From assembly GCA_003952965.2 (NCBI GenBank), contig CM025849.1, forward strand, positions 7,811,243 to 7,875,242: a stretch of DNA of 64,000 bases, written 5' to 3'. Origin of the DNA: Morella rubra (Eukaryota > Streptophyta > Magnoliopsida > Fagales > Myricaceae). The position numbers and the translations under genes were made by a program. A model generated the notes under the pieces. That model was not told the origin of the DNA, made no database searches, and was given only the letters and a program-made list of their open reading frames with translations. Below, one piece after another: positions 46,600 through 58,052 of this stretch (the first letter of the stretch is position 1; each line of letters opens with the position of its first letter).

Positions 46600-47640
46600 A
46601 TCAATAAATTCATACATTCCAATTCATATATTTTCAGCAACCAATTCATACAAAACAAAAATATATTTTCAGCAATCAATTCATACAAACCAATTCATAT
46701 ATTTTCAACAATAAATTCATACATTATAATTCATATATTTTCAGCAACCAATTCATACATCATATATTTTCAGCAGGCATTTTTCAGGAATAAATTCAAA
46801 TATTTCAATTCATATATTTCCAGCAATGAATTCATACAAAACAAAATATATATTTTCAGCAATCAATTCAGCAATTTCATACATTCATATTTTTCATTAT
46901 ATTTCATATATTTTCAGCATACATTCAATTCATATTTTTCAGCAACCAATTCATACAAACCTATGCATACATTTTCAGGAATAAATTCAAATATTTCAAT
47001 TCATATATTTCCACCAATGAATTCATACAAAACAAAAATATATTTTCAGCAATCAATTCATACAAACCAATTCATATATTTTCAACAATAAATTCATACA
47101 TTCATACAAACCAATTCATATACATAGCAACCAATTCATACAAACCTATGCATACATTTTCAGGAATAAATTCAAATATTTCAATTCATATATTTCCACA
47201 ATGAATTCATACAAAACAAAATATATATTTTCAGCAATCAATTCATACAAACCAATTCATATATTTTCAACAATAAATTCATACATTATAATTCATATAT
47301 TTTCAGTAACCAATTCCAGCAACCAATTCATACAAAAGCAACCATACAGCATACATTTTCAGGAATAAATTCAAATATTTCAATTCATATATTTCCACCA
47401 ATGAATTCATACAAACAATTCATATATTTTCAACAATAAATTCATACATTATTTCATATATTTTCAGCAACCAATTCATACAAACCAATGCATATATTTT
47501 CAGGAATAAATTCAAACATTCCAATTCATATATTTCCAGTAACCAATTCAATTCATTTTTTTCAGCAACCAATTCATACATTCCAATTACTATTTCTCAT
47601 CAAAAAATTCATATATTTTCAACAACCAATTCATATAATA
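46600..47640. repeat. AT-rich minisatellite
   Basis: Roughly 1 kb made of variants of 'ccaattcatatattttcagcaa' and 'aataaattcatac', unit about 22-30 bases, also grouped into higher-order repeats of about 200 bases (compare 46970-47110 with 47150-47290). Open frames across it (for example 46594-47091 on plus) are repeat artefacts. It lies upstream of the transposase genes within the CACTA element. Confidence 0.85.
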
Positions 47641-47924
47641 GTATAATACAACAAGTCAACAACAAATTCATAAGTCAACACTCCAACAAAACCAATCTCC
47701 AATCTCCAACAAAATCAATCTCCAACACAACAAACCCAATAATCCAATTCATAAGCCCTGACCTCCAATCTCCATATAATTAACTTCATTCATATTTTAT
47801 AAAATACAAAAATATATATTGAGTCTAAGTCACTGACCTGAACAGCAATGCAAAACCAACACAATTGAATTATTTTGTAAATTTCTAACGGGGAGAGTTG
47901 AAATTCACGAAATTAAAAGGGGAG

Positions 47925-48350
47925 GACATTTGAAGTGCGAATGGGAGGTGGGAGGCGCTGAAATTGGCTGAGGGGGCGGTGGGGGAGCTGAAACAAGTGG
48001 AGGGGGCGCGGTGGGGGGTGAAACTCGCGCGGGGGGGGGGGGGGTGTTGAAGCTCACGGACGGGGCATGGGGGTGGGCTGAAACCCACGTGGAAAGGGCG
48101 GCCGGGGGGGACACTCACGGAGGGGGCCTGAAAATCGTGGAGGGGCAGAAATCACGAGATGGGGGGGGAGGGTGGGAGGTAAAATCGCGTGAGGGGGCGC
48201 GGGGGGAGGGCAACGGTGGTGATTTGGGGGGGTGGGGGGGCGCTGTTGAAATGCCGAACGGGGAGGGAGGGAAAATCGCGCAAGGGGGGCGGGGGAAGAA
48301 GAAGGAAGAAGAAAAGAGGGGGGGGGTGCGGGATGGGCAGCTAATTTGCC
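47925..48350. repeat. G-rich block with quadruplex potential
   Basis: A stretch unusually rich in runs of three to twelve G on the plus strand, in sharp contrast to the AT-rich repeat next to it, with repeated 'gaaactc.cg..ggggg' units. It sits between the right subterminal palindromes and the minisatellite. On the minus strand it would be in the 5' region of the transposase transcript. Frames across it code only low-complexity G/R or P-rich peptides. Confidence 0.7.
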
Positions 48351-48370
48351 CTAAACGCGCGTTTCAAGTC

Positions 48371-48665
48371 TATAGCGGCGGTCAGTGACCGCCGCTATAG
48401 ACTTAAGTCGCGCGGTGCTTGCTCTATAGCGGCGGTCACTGACCGCCGCTATAGAAACCGCTGCCATAGGCGGTATATAGCGGCGGTTTATGACCGCCGC
48501 TATATCAACCGCTGCTAATTTTTGTCTATAGCGGCAGTTTTTGACCGCCGCTATAGAGACCGCCGCTAGATGTTTATTTTTCTGTTGCGTTTTGATAAAC
48601 CGCCGGTATATAGGGCATATAGCGGCGGTTTTGGTGACCGCCGCTAAAATGACCGCCGCTGTAGA
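48371..48665. repeat. Right subterminal palindromic repeats of the large CACTA element
   Basis: Five or more palindromes of the same TATAGCGGCGGT..ACCGCCGCTATA type as at the left end, for example 48371-48401 and 48424-48454. They match the left-end set closely in sequence and spacing, which supports both ends belonging to one element. Confidence 0.85.
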
Positions 48666-48682
48666 CCTGTTTTTTTGTAGTG

Positions 48683-51600
48683 GAATAACAATCCTGAAAC
48701 TGCGGTACAAAGGACGCGTGTATATCAGGTGGTTATATGAGAATCTTCTGGACCTTCGGAGGCATCTGCTGACGATGAGGACTTGCTGGTAGGGGCAGCA
48801 GAGCTGGAGCATTGACCTGGAGCGGACGGTATTCTAACAATTGTCATACGTTTGAGGGAGGCAGAAGACATTGGTGGAATCCAACCTTGTTGATTATTGT
48901 AACTGGGATCTTATCTGGTCATGAATGGGGGGCTTAAGAATAATTAAAGAAACTAGCGAAAATTTAAAAGAAAGGAATCAAAAGTGAATCTCGATAAACA
49001 GGTGAAACCATCCAGGCCATCATCCCATTCCCATCCCTAGTATATAAGAAAACCTTGCTAATTGCGATTCAGTAGATTCATGTAAACGGCAAATCTGCTC
49101 CGAAAAATCAACAGTATGTTAAAAAAATGGTTAGCCACCGACACGCAGTTAAGGAAGCTATGAACTGAGACTTTCAAATTTCCATTTGCTCTTTCTGAGG
49201 AGAAGCGTTATAGAGGATGCGGGGACGAAAGCATAAAAAGGGCCGGAGCCCAAAGTACAGTGCAATTATCTCTTGGACGGAGCCACAATGCTTAAAGGGA
49301 TCTTGCCTAAAAGTTTTTTCTTCCTTCAGTTTGTGGCCCCGGGGTCCCTGTCTGGATGTCAGTGGCTTCTCTTGATCAGTAATAATAATATTTCATTTCT
49401 CTTCGTTTTGTTTTGCCTTTGTTATTTTTGTGAGTAAGAGAATATGAATATATATTAGCAAAAAGGAGTAAAGGTGAGTGATTGACATTAAAGACGGACA
49501 TGGAAGAAACTTGCAATTTCGTGGAACGCTTTGAACAACTGAATTCACAGTGCATTGAAACTTTCTCCCTTGTTAATAATTGCTAGCACTTAAACTTATA
49601 AAAGGAAGTACAGAATGATTTCAAAATATTTCAAAAAAGTAGGAGAGAAAAAGAAATGCCAGAGTAAATAATGATTTGTCCCTAATGAGTCATGTTTCCC
49701 TTTTCATTTATAGCTATAAATTTTCTAGACGGGAGAGATAAACTGTTAGTAGTTTTGATAGCTCTTAAAAAATAAAATCTAAATTGTACTGAATCACAGT
49801 TTAACATGCAAGTTAAAAAGGGGCTAGAAATTGATAAGAGGAAGATGTCAGTTAGAAACATAGCTTATAATTGCACACAACATACTGGACTGCAAATGTT
49901 CAAGCTCTAACAAATGGTCAAAGTGGTAGCTGAGTGGCAATCAGAGTTAACTTGCAAGAATATCTTCCATTTTGCTCTGACCTGCACTTAACTCCCATGT
50001 GGAAGGCTGTTGTTCTAATGGCGAGATTTTCCGAGTAGGAACCATAGCAACTCGTCCAAATTTTCATTACCACTACCACATCAACATGCTTCGCACGAGA
50101 GTAAAGCATTCAACTCAAAATTGGTAATTAGGAACTTAGCTAGTTTGGGTATCATAAGTTGTGGACTAGTTTTATCCATCTATGAACATCTTCTTCCACC
50201 CAAAAATGGAAGAATCTTGTTGCTTTCCCCTGCGATTGGTGCAATAACAATTTTGGTTGGCTATTTTTTTTTTTTTTTGAGTAAGTAAGAAATATATTGA
50301 TAAGTAAGAGTCATACCCGCCTGGAAGGAAAACAATTACCCCAAACCGAAGTAAAAGTGCGAAGGCGTTCTAGAGGTATCAAGCTGGTTGACGAACTGGA
50401 TGCATGCGCAAGTGCGATTGGATGCTAAAATTTTGAGAGTTTAAAAATCTTGTTGTACGAGAAAATAAAATTGATAAGAAAGTGAAAGAAAGGTGATTTG
50501 AGTAAATTTTTATATTTATTTTAATAAAAAATAATTTTATATAATAAAAATAATTTTATTATGTTAAATATTCAGCATTCAAATACCGCCATAAAATACT
50601 AATGATTAACAACCATAATAAAAATAATAGAGCATGCATATCCAAAATGAATTAATAGCTTACCGGGCTGGGTGGGCCATTTTGAATTAATAGTCCCTCA
50701 ACCACTTGACCGGTATTAGAAGCAAGTGATAAACCACAAGTCTAGTGTCTAAACAGATCTTGACATAAATTACACCTAAGATTGCCTTGAGCGAAGGACA
50801 AAGACAATGGTTTGGATGCTTTAGGCCTTCAAGCCGAGTTGTGGAGGACAAAATTTGGCCCAAATATTTCAGTCAAGGGAAGTTATTCAAATGTCACTGG
50901 CCAGCGAGGCCACCTTAATACATGACGGGCATAAGAGTTTGATGAATCTAGCTATAATCCATTGGACTCTACAAGTCCGAACTTATAACCCATTTAGTAT
51001 AGATCATGAGGACACAATATATAGAGATATTCCTGGCGGTAAATTGTAATATATAGATTTCACGCGACAAGCTAATACCTTATGTGCCCATTTATTTTGT
51101 GAAGAATAACTGTAGAAAGAGATGGGATTATTTAAATTTGACGTAAGTTTAACGACTGAGATCCTCTACATTTTGTATGGCATTCTATTGGGTGGTTTTT
51201 TTAAATCCTAATAATTGTTTAAAATGATTTTTTTTTATGCATTAGCATTAGGACTTCAAGATCAACGTTAAAAAATTATAGTCAATTTTAAGATAATTAA
51301 ATTTAAAATTTCAATGTGATAATTAATGCTTACATGAAAAAATGAATATAATTTTATTCTAAACTAATTTTACTTGATGGGTAAGAAATCTATTTTGATA
51401 GAGTAGCCTAGAAATTCAAGAGGATCTTCATTCTTAATACAGATAATTAACTTGCACCGCGTTCTTAATTAGTGATAAATTAATATTTAGCTTTGACATA
51501 TTCAAAAGAAAAAGAAACAGTTAAAAAAATAAAGTATACAAGCCTATACTAGCTAGGCGAATGGTTGGTTTAATGGAGATGATGATTAAATGACAAGAAT

Positions 51601-51731
51601 TACAAAGATGTGCATATATAGGAAGCTACTAAAAGTTTCTCAATCCACTATCATATGCAAAAGGAATAAACATCTCAATAATTTTAGACAATATGTAAAC
51701 CATCGAACATCACACTAGACAAAGAATAAAA
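48683..51731. other. Spacer and downstream flank of copy C
   Basis: No gene is recognised. 49300-49400 matches 20779-20870. 50690-51731 matches the downstream flank of copy B with the solo-LTR site empty. 50265-50400 starts with a poly-T run and 'gagtaagtaagaaatatattgat', which may be the 3' end of a minus-strand LINE. 48840-48900 can be read on the minus strand as a short frame starting MSSASLKRMTIVRIPSAPG, with no recognised family. Confidence 0.5.
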
Positions 51732-53600
51732 TTAAATCCAACCCTTCATTTTCTTGTTGAAGATGCCTGGCCCATAGGTTGACTTGGTCATGTCCACAAG
51801 AAGTGGGAATTGTGTTAATACAAAAAGATTGACAGGAACATTAACTAAACAAAATAGGGGATTAAAAATAAATGATTTTCCGTGAAGCATTAGTAAAAGA
51901 GTAGCAGAGAACGCTACCATCATAGTTGCAATGGAGAAGAAGAGAGCTAATAGGCCTACTATCATTTTTTGAGGCAAGGACTCGAGAAAATCTTCCTCTG
52001 CATAACGTGATGTTAAGATTCCCAAAAATCAATACCGAAGCTGAGGAAGAAAATAGTGACAAGGAGTCGAATATCGCAAAGAGTTTGAACAACTCTTTGT
52101 TTAAGAACATTGGCAAGCCTGTATTATGATTGTTACCTCCTGGAACATGAGAGGCCGCAGCAAACATAATCGTAATTATGAGAACACCTACAATTGTACA
52201 AAAAGTTGTTGTGCTTTTTATCCTTTCTTCTCCATTTTTCATCAAATCCTCATGGTCGCGTGTAAATAATTGTCTAGGAGTCAAACAATCATTATTTAAA
52301 CCTTTCTTAAGCATGGGAGGGACAACGCTCTCCACTTCTGCATTGTTAAGCAAAACTTAGGCGGGAAAGAACACTACCAAAATATTGCCAATAAAGCTAC
52401 ACCTATTGGCAAAAGCTAACAAAGTGAAATCAAAAGAAATTTGAATTGATATTCAATCCATCTAATAAAATGATAGAGCTAACCTTAAACCACTGAAGCT
52501 CTCTTTGCATTTGCAAAACTGCACTTGGAATGTGCTGAATCGGGGTGGAAGCTGTAAATATCCTTACCTTGTGTAATGTATTGTTGTAAGCTGCGTCAAA
52601 ACCAGACAGTGCAGTTTTCCTCTGTGGTAACCCATAGTTGAGGCTAAAAATTTTGGCTTGACGATGCAAGAGAGCGAGCATAAATAAGGTTCTTTTTGTT
52701 GGATATTCAATGACGTACAAAAGGTCTGGATTTGCTCTCACTATCTCGTAAACAAACTCAAAGTTTCCTTCCTTAATAGCATGGAAGATTGCTGCATAAA
52801 CCCTACCATTACTCCTCGCTTCTTCATTCAATGTCGAAATCAGTTCGCACATATGGGACAGAAGTTCATGTGATTGGATATGGATCAACTTCATTTCCCT
52901 TAGTTTCTTGAATCCTTTTTCGACAATATCAAACAAATGTCAATTTGACTTTACCAAAATAATTCAAAATACAGAAACAAAAATAAGAAAATTCAAAATT
53001 AGTCAAGAAATGATATTAATTTAACGGATTAGATTATTACCCAAAAGCAGATTTACAGTTAGATGGTCTAAGAGAGTCTTGCTGCGAAGTAAAAAATAAA
53101 ATTTCTCATCACACATGCTAAACTAATGCAATATTTTAACATATAAAATGAAATTTTGTCGTCCATTACTATATGGTCTGATGAAAAGACCTCACATGCA
53201 GAAATAAAGGTCGAATGTGAAAGTTTAGGGAACAACATACCTGATGTTGTGATAGTTTCTTCTTGTATATTTTGAATGTTAACACGAATTTCATGAGTAG
53301 CACGAGAAGCTGGTCGAACTTGAATACCTTCCAACAAGGGAAAAACAAAAAACAGAGAGGTCAAGCAGTATTAATTCAAGGAGAAAAAAAGTCTAGTATC
53401 TTTAAATTGAAGAGAACAAATTGATCATTCTAGATCCTAGCTCAATGCATACTCTATATATATATATCTGCATACTCTATATATGTGTGTGTGTGTGTGT
53501 GCGCGCGCGCTAATCGTGGACAACGTCAAATTAAATCCACTCCAATTTGCATAATTTTCTTTTCGAAGAGCTTCAAGAGCTGTAATGCTTGAACGAATAC
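51732..53600 (-). pseudogene. Ankyrin/PGG gene copy C, internally deleted
   Basis: Recognisable parts from the right: 53541-53600, start of the gag-like exon (ALEALRKENYANWS); immediately left, a scrap of ankyrin exon 3 (equivalent of VDLIRRRPNLA); 53330-53246, exon 4 (RATHEIRVNIQNIQEE); 53090-53042, exon 5 with a one-base deletion; 52914-52484, exon 6 intact (GFKKLREMKLIHIQSHELL, second ankyrin block); 52338-51732, exon 7 (PGG domain, VPGGNN). The first exon and exon 3 are fused by a deletion that removes the main ankyrin exon. Exon 7 also has a lost base at its acceptor and a two-base deletion near 52025 after SSSASVLIF. It cannot make the full protein. Confidence 0.85.
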
Positions 53601-55349
53601 GGGGTTTCATGCTTAATCTGTCACAAGATGAGATGTATATACACGCGTTAGGCGAAAGTTAGGATAGATAGAGACACTGTGTGTAATATATATGCAGTTC
53701 ATTGTTCATAGTGAAAAAAAGTTAACAACACTTGAAATTCGATTCCTCTCGGCCAAATACATTGAAGGACAGAGAACGCCAACTACAAGTTCCAACAGAC
53801 TTAAATCCCAGGTTCTTTTTTTCTTCTGAAAACCCCGGATCTTGTTGGATTCCCATTCAGTTTATGACCAAAAACAGAGAAACATTAACAACAGCTACAA
53901 TGATTGGTATTTATAGCATATCCAAAACATGAAGCAATTGCTTACCGGGTTGGATATTTGTCGTTGATTTCTAAGAACTTCGAGAGAAACTGTGCTTGAA
54001 GAATATTTGTTGTCACAGTACTTAATCTATCAGGATATGCAGTAATTTGTGTGGTACTAGGTGAAACTTGGAACAAATAGATCACAGTGTGATATATAGT
54101 CCATTTCTAGATACCTTGCTAAACTCTTTGGCCTTCTACCTAACTCATTATCTTCTGCAAGACCCTGATTCTCATGCCTGGCTTGATTCCAAAAGCAATT
54201 TGTGTTCGGTGTGTGAAGAACACTAAAATGTGTACATCCAGTGATGCCTATTGTTATAAAGAAGGGCGATGTGCAGATCTCTCAAAGCAATGATTGACTT
54301 TCGACGATAAATTAATATGATAGTTGGATATGTAATGATTCTCGACAAAAGTAGTAAATAACGTGCAAAATTACAATATATGAAGTAGATCACAAACATG
54401 AATAAATTTTCCAGTAAAAAGAGAAAAGGAATTTGAGGATTCTAAAGCTGGAATTTCTCTGACTGCAAGTAAAGGTATGTTCCTAATTAATCTGATTGCA
54501 ACCAAGTAATGGAATATTAGTTGTTTTTTCTGTTGTTTCGAATATGTTGAGTCTATTTCTCTGTTGCTTTGAGTGTTATGTGGTTAAACTAAAGGGTAGC
54601 ACTCCTGATCAGATGGAATAAACTTTTTATCTCTTTGTTTCTTTGAATGTTAGGCTCCTGAGGGGAATAAATCTTTGCTTTTGTTTCCCCTCTTTTTTAA
54701 CATGCTGAATGTTTGTAAGCTGGAAAAATTAATGAAGCTCCTCAGCGGTACATCAAGGCGTGAAGGATAAAAGCAAAAGGTTTGGACCCTAAGCCAAGTT
54801 GTTGCTGGCCAACATTTGGCCCAAATATGTCCTTCGTTTGCGCTTTTATCAAAAAATCAAGTTACCAACTTGGCCCGACTTAATGCTTGGATGCAAGCTG
54901 ATATAATCTACCTAAATATTGGACCCAAATAAAAGTTCGGATTTACCCTTTAAAAATAGAGCCCAGGTTCTTTTTTCTTTCTGAAAAGCTGTTGGATGGG
55001 CTAATTAAATTTAGGCTTAGTTACCGTATAGATCCTTGTGGAATTTGATTTTTACAATTTAATCTTTGAAGTATTACTTTCAACAAAATGGTCTCTGTAA
55101 TATATGGGTCCCCCCATTCATCTACCATTAACCAACTAATGGGAAAGTATCCACATGGCCTGCTCCTACCACATCACAACCATTCATGCTTTGACACGTG
55201 TTTTTAATAAAATCCATCTTTTATTTTTCTCACCTTCTCATTTTCACAATCTAAAAATCCTCTCCTGCATATCTTTTTCCAAAGATTCTCAATGCGCTTA
55301 ACGAGTCTGCTTCTTTAAAAGTTCAGTGTTCTCACCTCATCTTCACCAC

Positions 55350-55350
<1 letters not shown>
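53601..55350. other. Upstream flank of unit C with a second promoter relic
   Basis: 53960-54130 repeats the gag-exon start and 5' leader a second time ('ctaagaacttcgagagaaactgtgcttgaag'; TATA block near 54092), so the unit carries two decayed first-exon starts. 54480-54960 matches 10950-11440. A TG/CG repeat lies just upstream of the coding relic at 53483-53509. No intact gene is present. Confidence 0.55.

Positions 55351-55382
<32 letters not shown>
55351..55382. repeat. CT microsatellite
   Basis: About 16 CT dinucleotides. Its end corresponds to the first bases of the window, marking the start of the block duplicated between 1-1010 and 55371-56530. Confidence 0.9.
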
Positions 55383-55383
<1 letters not shown>

Positions 55384-57156
55384 GTACTCCATCTATTACT
55401 TCTTAAATAGAGTATGTGAATTTTTTTATCAGTTTTTAAACAATAGCACATTGATAGGATGGAGCCCAATAATCCTAAGCCCAAGCGCTGTTGGGCCTTC
55501 GATGCCCTTCCAGACAGAATGCCCACAAGCCCCCCTTTACCTCCAAATTTCTCTAATTCAACCAGTTCAACCCTAACTTGTAAGAAGCGCAGCCCATGCG
55601 ACATTTTTTCCCCAAAGCCAAGGGACCTCGGCATAGTAATTTGGTGTTTTCAATTTGAATTTGAATTTTTAAACATGTGTCAAGGCCTAATAGGGTGATG
55701 TGCCAGGAGCAGGCAAAGTGGGCACCTTCCCATTAGTTAAGTAACGACGAAAGGATGGATGGACCTATTTGTTGAAAAAAAATATACCACAGGACCGTTT
55801 TGTTAAAAGTTGTACCTCATGTACTAAATTGAAAAGGTCGAATGCCATATATACCTGTTTGATAATTAAGCATTTAATTTATGACCAAAAACAGTGAAAT
55901 ATTGACAACGACAATACCATCCGTAATGGTTACAGTACGTAAAATTGGCACTTGCAAGGCCAGTTACTGCTACCTACAGGTGTCACAATATAGACATTGG
56001 CCTTAGCCGTTGCAGTGTTAATTTTGGCTAAACTGGCACAATTTTACCATGAATCACCCCTAACTTGCATTGAACTTCATACTTTTTATTTAGGTTTTTA
56101 TGACATTGCACCCTCCAACAATGAACTTTTCTTGTATACTGTCCAAAAACTACAGCTACATTTGATGGGAGTGAAACCACGTGTGGTGTACATGCATAAT
56201 TTGGTCTTGAGCAGGGGCGGATAGGGGGCCAGTATTGCCCCCCGCCCAAAAAAATTTCAAAAAATCCCAGAACCCACCCCACAAATAGAAATTTTTTTTT
56301 TTATCAAAATTAAATTTTTGCACCCCGCCCCCTCCCCCCATAAATTTCAAAAATTCCAAACACACATCCTAGAAATTGAAATTTTTCATTAAAATTACAT
56401 TTTTTCCCCTCATAAACTTCAAAATAATCCCTGCAAATCTTATGTTCGGCAATCTTTAGGAAATTAGCTTAATTTATAACAAAATATTTTTACACCTAAA
56501 TAAGGTAATAAATAAGACTTTTATCTTTCTCTTTTGTCATAGGGAAGTTATTCAAAACTCATTGGGCCGGTCGGCCAAACTTAATACATGGCCAACAGAC
56601 TTTGATGAATCTAAACTCCAATGGACTCATACAAGTCCGAACTTACCCCGTCACCCGTTTAGTATACGAATGGGTTCTTATCACACGAGTCGAATTAAGT
56701 TATGAACAGAGGAAGAAAAGGTGGAAAGAACAGAAAACGAGGACTGGATACAGATCCGGTTAGTAAATTGTAATATATAGACTTCACCCAAGAAGCAAGG
56801 GGCATTATCCACCTTGAAACATACTGCTAATTTGGCCATCAAAATGTCAAATTTTTTAGTTTAGGATATATATAAGACTTCAGTTATTTTTTGAAGTATA
56901 CTATTCATGGGTTTTTGGAGTTTGCAGAGTCGTTGTAAAAGAGCATATTCGGACGAATGATCTAGAAATTTAAGGCCGCGGTTATTAACGAGATCCGAAT
57001 ATTTAAATGTGATGAACTATTAATGTCTGAAATTTGCATTGCATTCTCTGGATGGGTTTCTTAAATCTTAATAATCTTTTAAAATAATGATTCCCATGTA
57101 CCTGTTTTGGATTTGAGAATGACACTACCCTTATAACTAATATTGAGTACTTATAA
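55383..57156. other. Downstream flank of copy D
   Basis: No gene is seen. 55383-56530 is the duplicate of 1-1010. 56540-56700 resembles 22730-22850 and 50870-51000. 56760-57030 matches 4840-5100. Neither the UPF1-carrying CACTA element nor the roughly 1-kb insertion of copy A is present, so both arrived in A after the duplication or were lost here. Confidence 0.6.
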
Positions 57157-57790
57157 TATGCGTGAGTATCGGAACGGATAGAACCGGAGTGGTCTATTCC
57201 GGTTCCACTACTTATTGGAATCAAATATTTGGTTCCAGTTTCATTCCTGTAAATACCGGAATAGAACCGAAATTTTCAGAATTGGAAACCGAAAATTCCA
57301 GTTTCTTTACATTAGATTTTTTGGCTAGATTTTTTTGGGCCTTAAAGCATTTTGCGCCGAAATTTTGAACAAATTGTTTTGTTATACATCAAAATTAACA
57401 ATAAATAAAATCTAAGATAAATAGTCACCTAAATCTAAAATAGATATTCATCTGAAATAAAATTACAACATTTTAAAATTATGGGCATCAAAAAAGGTTT
57501 GAGCCCTATTTTAAAATTACAATGTTTTAAACCCTTTCTAAAATAAATAAATATTCACTCAAAATCTAAAGTAAAATTATAAGGTTTTGAGCCATATATA
57601 TATTTTTTTTTAATCAAAATAGTAAAAAAATCCAAACCAAAAATTCAGCTAATTCTCCCGAAAATTCCCGGTTTTGATTCTGAAATATACAAAAATGCAT
57701 TCCGGTATATGTTAGAACCTGAACCAAAATTATGAGGCTGGAATCGAAACCCGAAATTCTGATATTGGTCAGAATTTTTGCTCACCCAAA
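57157..57790. mobile_element. hAT-type MITE with 8-bp target duplication
   Basis: Ends read TATGCGTGAGTATCGG and, in reverse complement, TTTGGGTGAGCAAAAATT, a pattern seen in hAT elements. They are flanked by acttataa at 57149-57156 and 57791-57798. The 634-bp interior is non-coding, with 'accgga'/'tccggt' phrases near both ends. The empty site is visible in copy A near 6205-6220. Confidence 0.8.
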
Positions 57791-58052
57791 ACTTATAAGT
57801 AAGTTTGTTGGTTGATGAAACTAGTGATGCTTTTTAAGGTAAAATCTAAGGTGCTTTATTTGATTACGAATCATAATATCCTCTCAAAGTGCTAATTAAA
57901 ATGAGAAAAGGAAAAAAGATTAAAGTATACAAAGATATGATCAAAAGCTATTAAAAGTTCCTGTGAAGAGGAATAAACATCCCATTAATTTGAGCGAATA
58001 TATCTCTATGGGTGGAAGTTGTACATCATACAAAATTAGACAAGGAACAAAA

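Larger units (their letters stand above)
39704..48682. mobile_element. Large CACTA (En/Spm) transposon with its own transposase genes
   Basis: It begins CACTACAGAAATAAAGG and ends, in reverse complement, CACTACAAAAAAACAGG. A perfect 3-bp target duplication, gaa, stands at 39701-39703 and 48683-48685. Length is 8979 bp. The minus strand carries a TNP2-like gene (42419-45904) and a TNPA-like gene (40324-42252). Both subterminal regions contain many copies of a palindrome built on TATAGCGGCGGT and its complement. The upstream half (46030-48350) is repetitive, with minisatellites and a G-rich block, where the promoter would lie. The perfect duplication and long conserved frames suggest recent insertion. 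Confidence 0.9.

Noticed and set aside
46594-47091. Open frame of 165 codons on the plus strand
   Set aside because: It runs through an AT-rich minisatellite and codes only a repeat of F/I/N/S residues. It is a by-product of the tandem repeat.
48011-48388. Open frame of 125 codons on the plus strand, glycine-rich
   Set aside because: It follows the G-rich low-complexity block, has no domain and is antisense to the transposon's genes.
39594-48840. Possible solo Copia LTR (TGTTA..TAACA) split by the large CACTA element
   Set aside because: The ends look plausible and a TATA-like motif is present, but the flanking bases give no 5-bp duplication, so I do not claim it.
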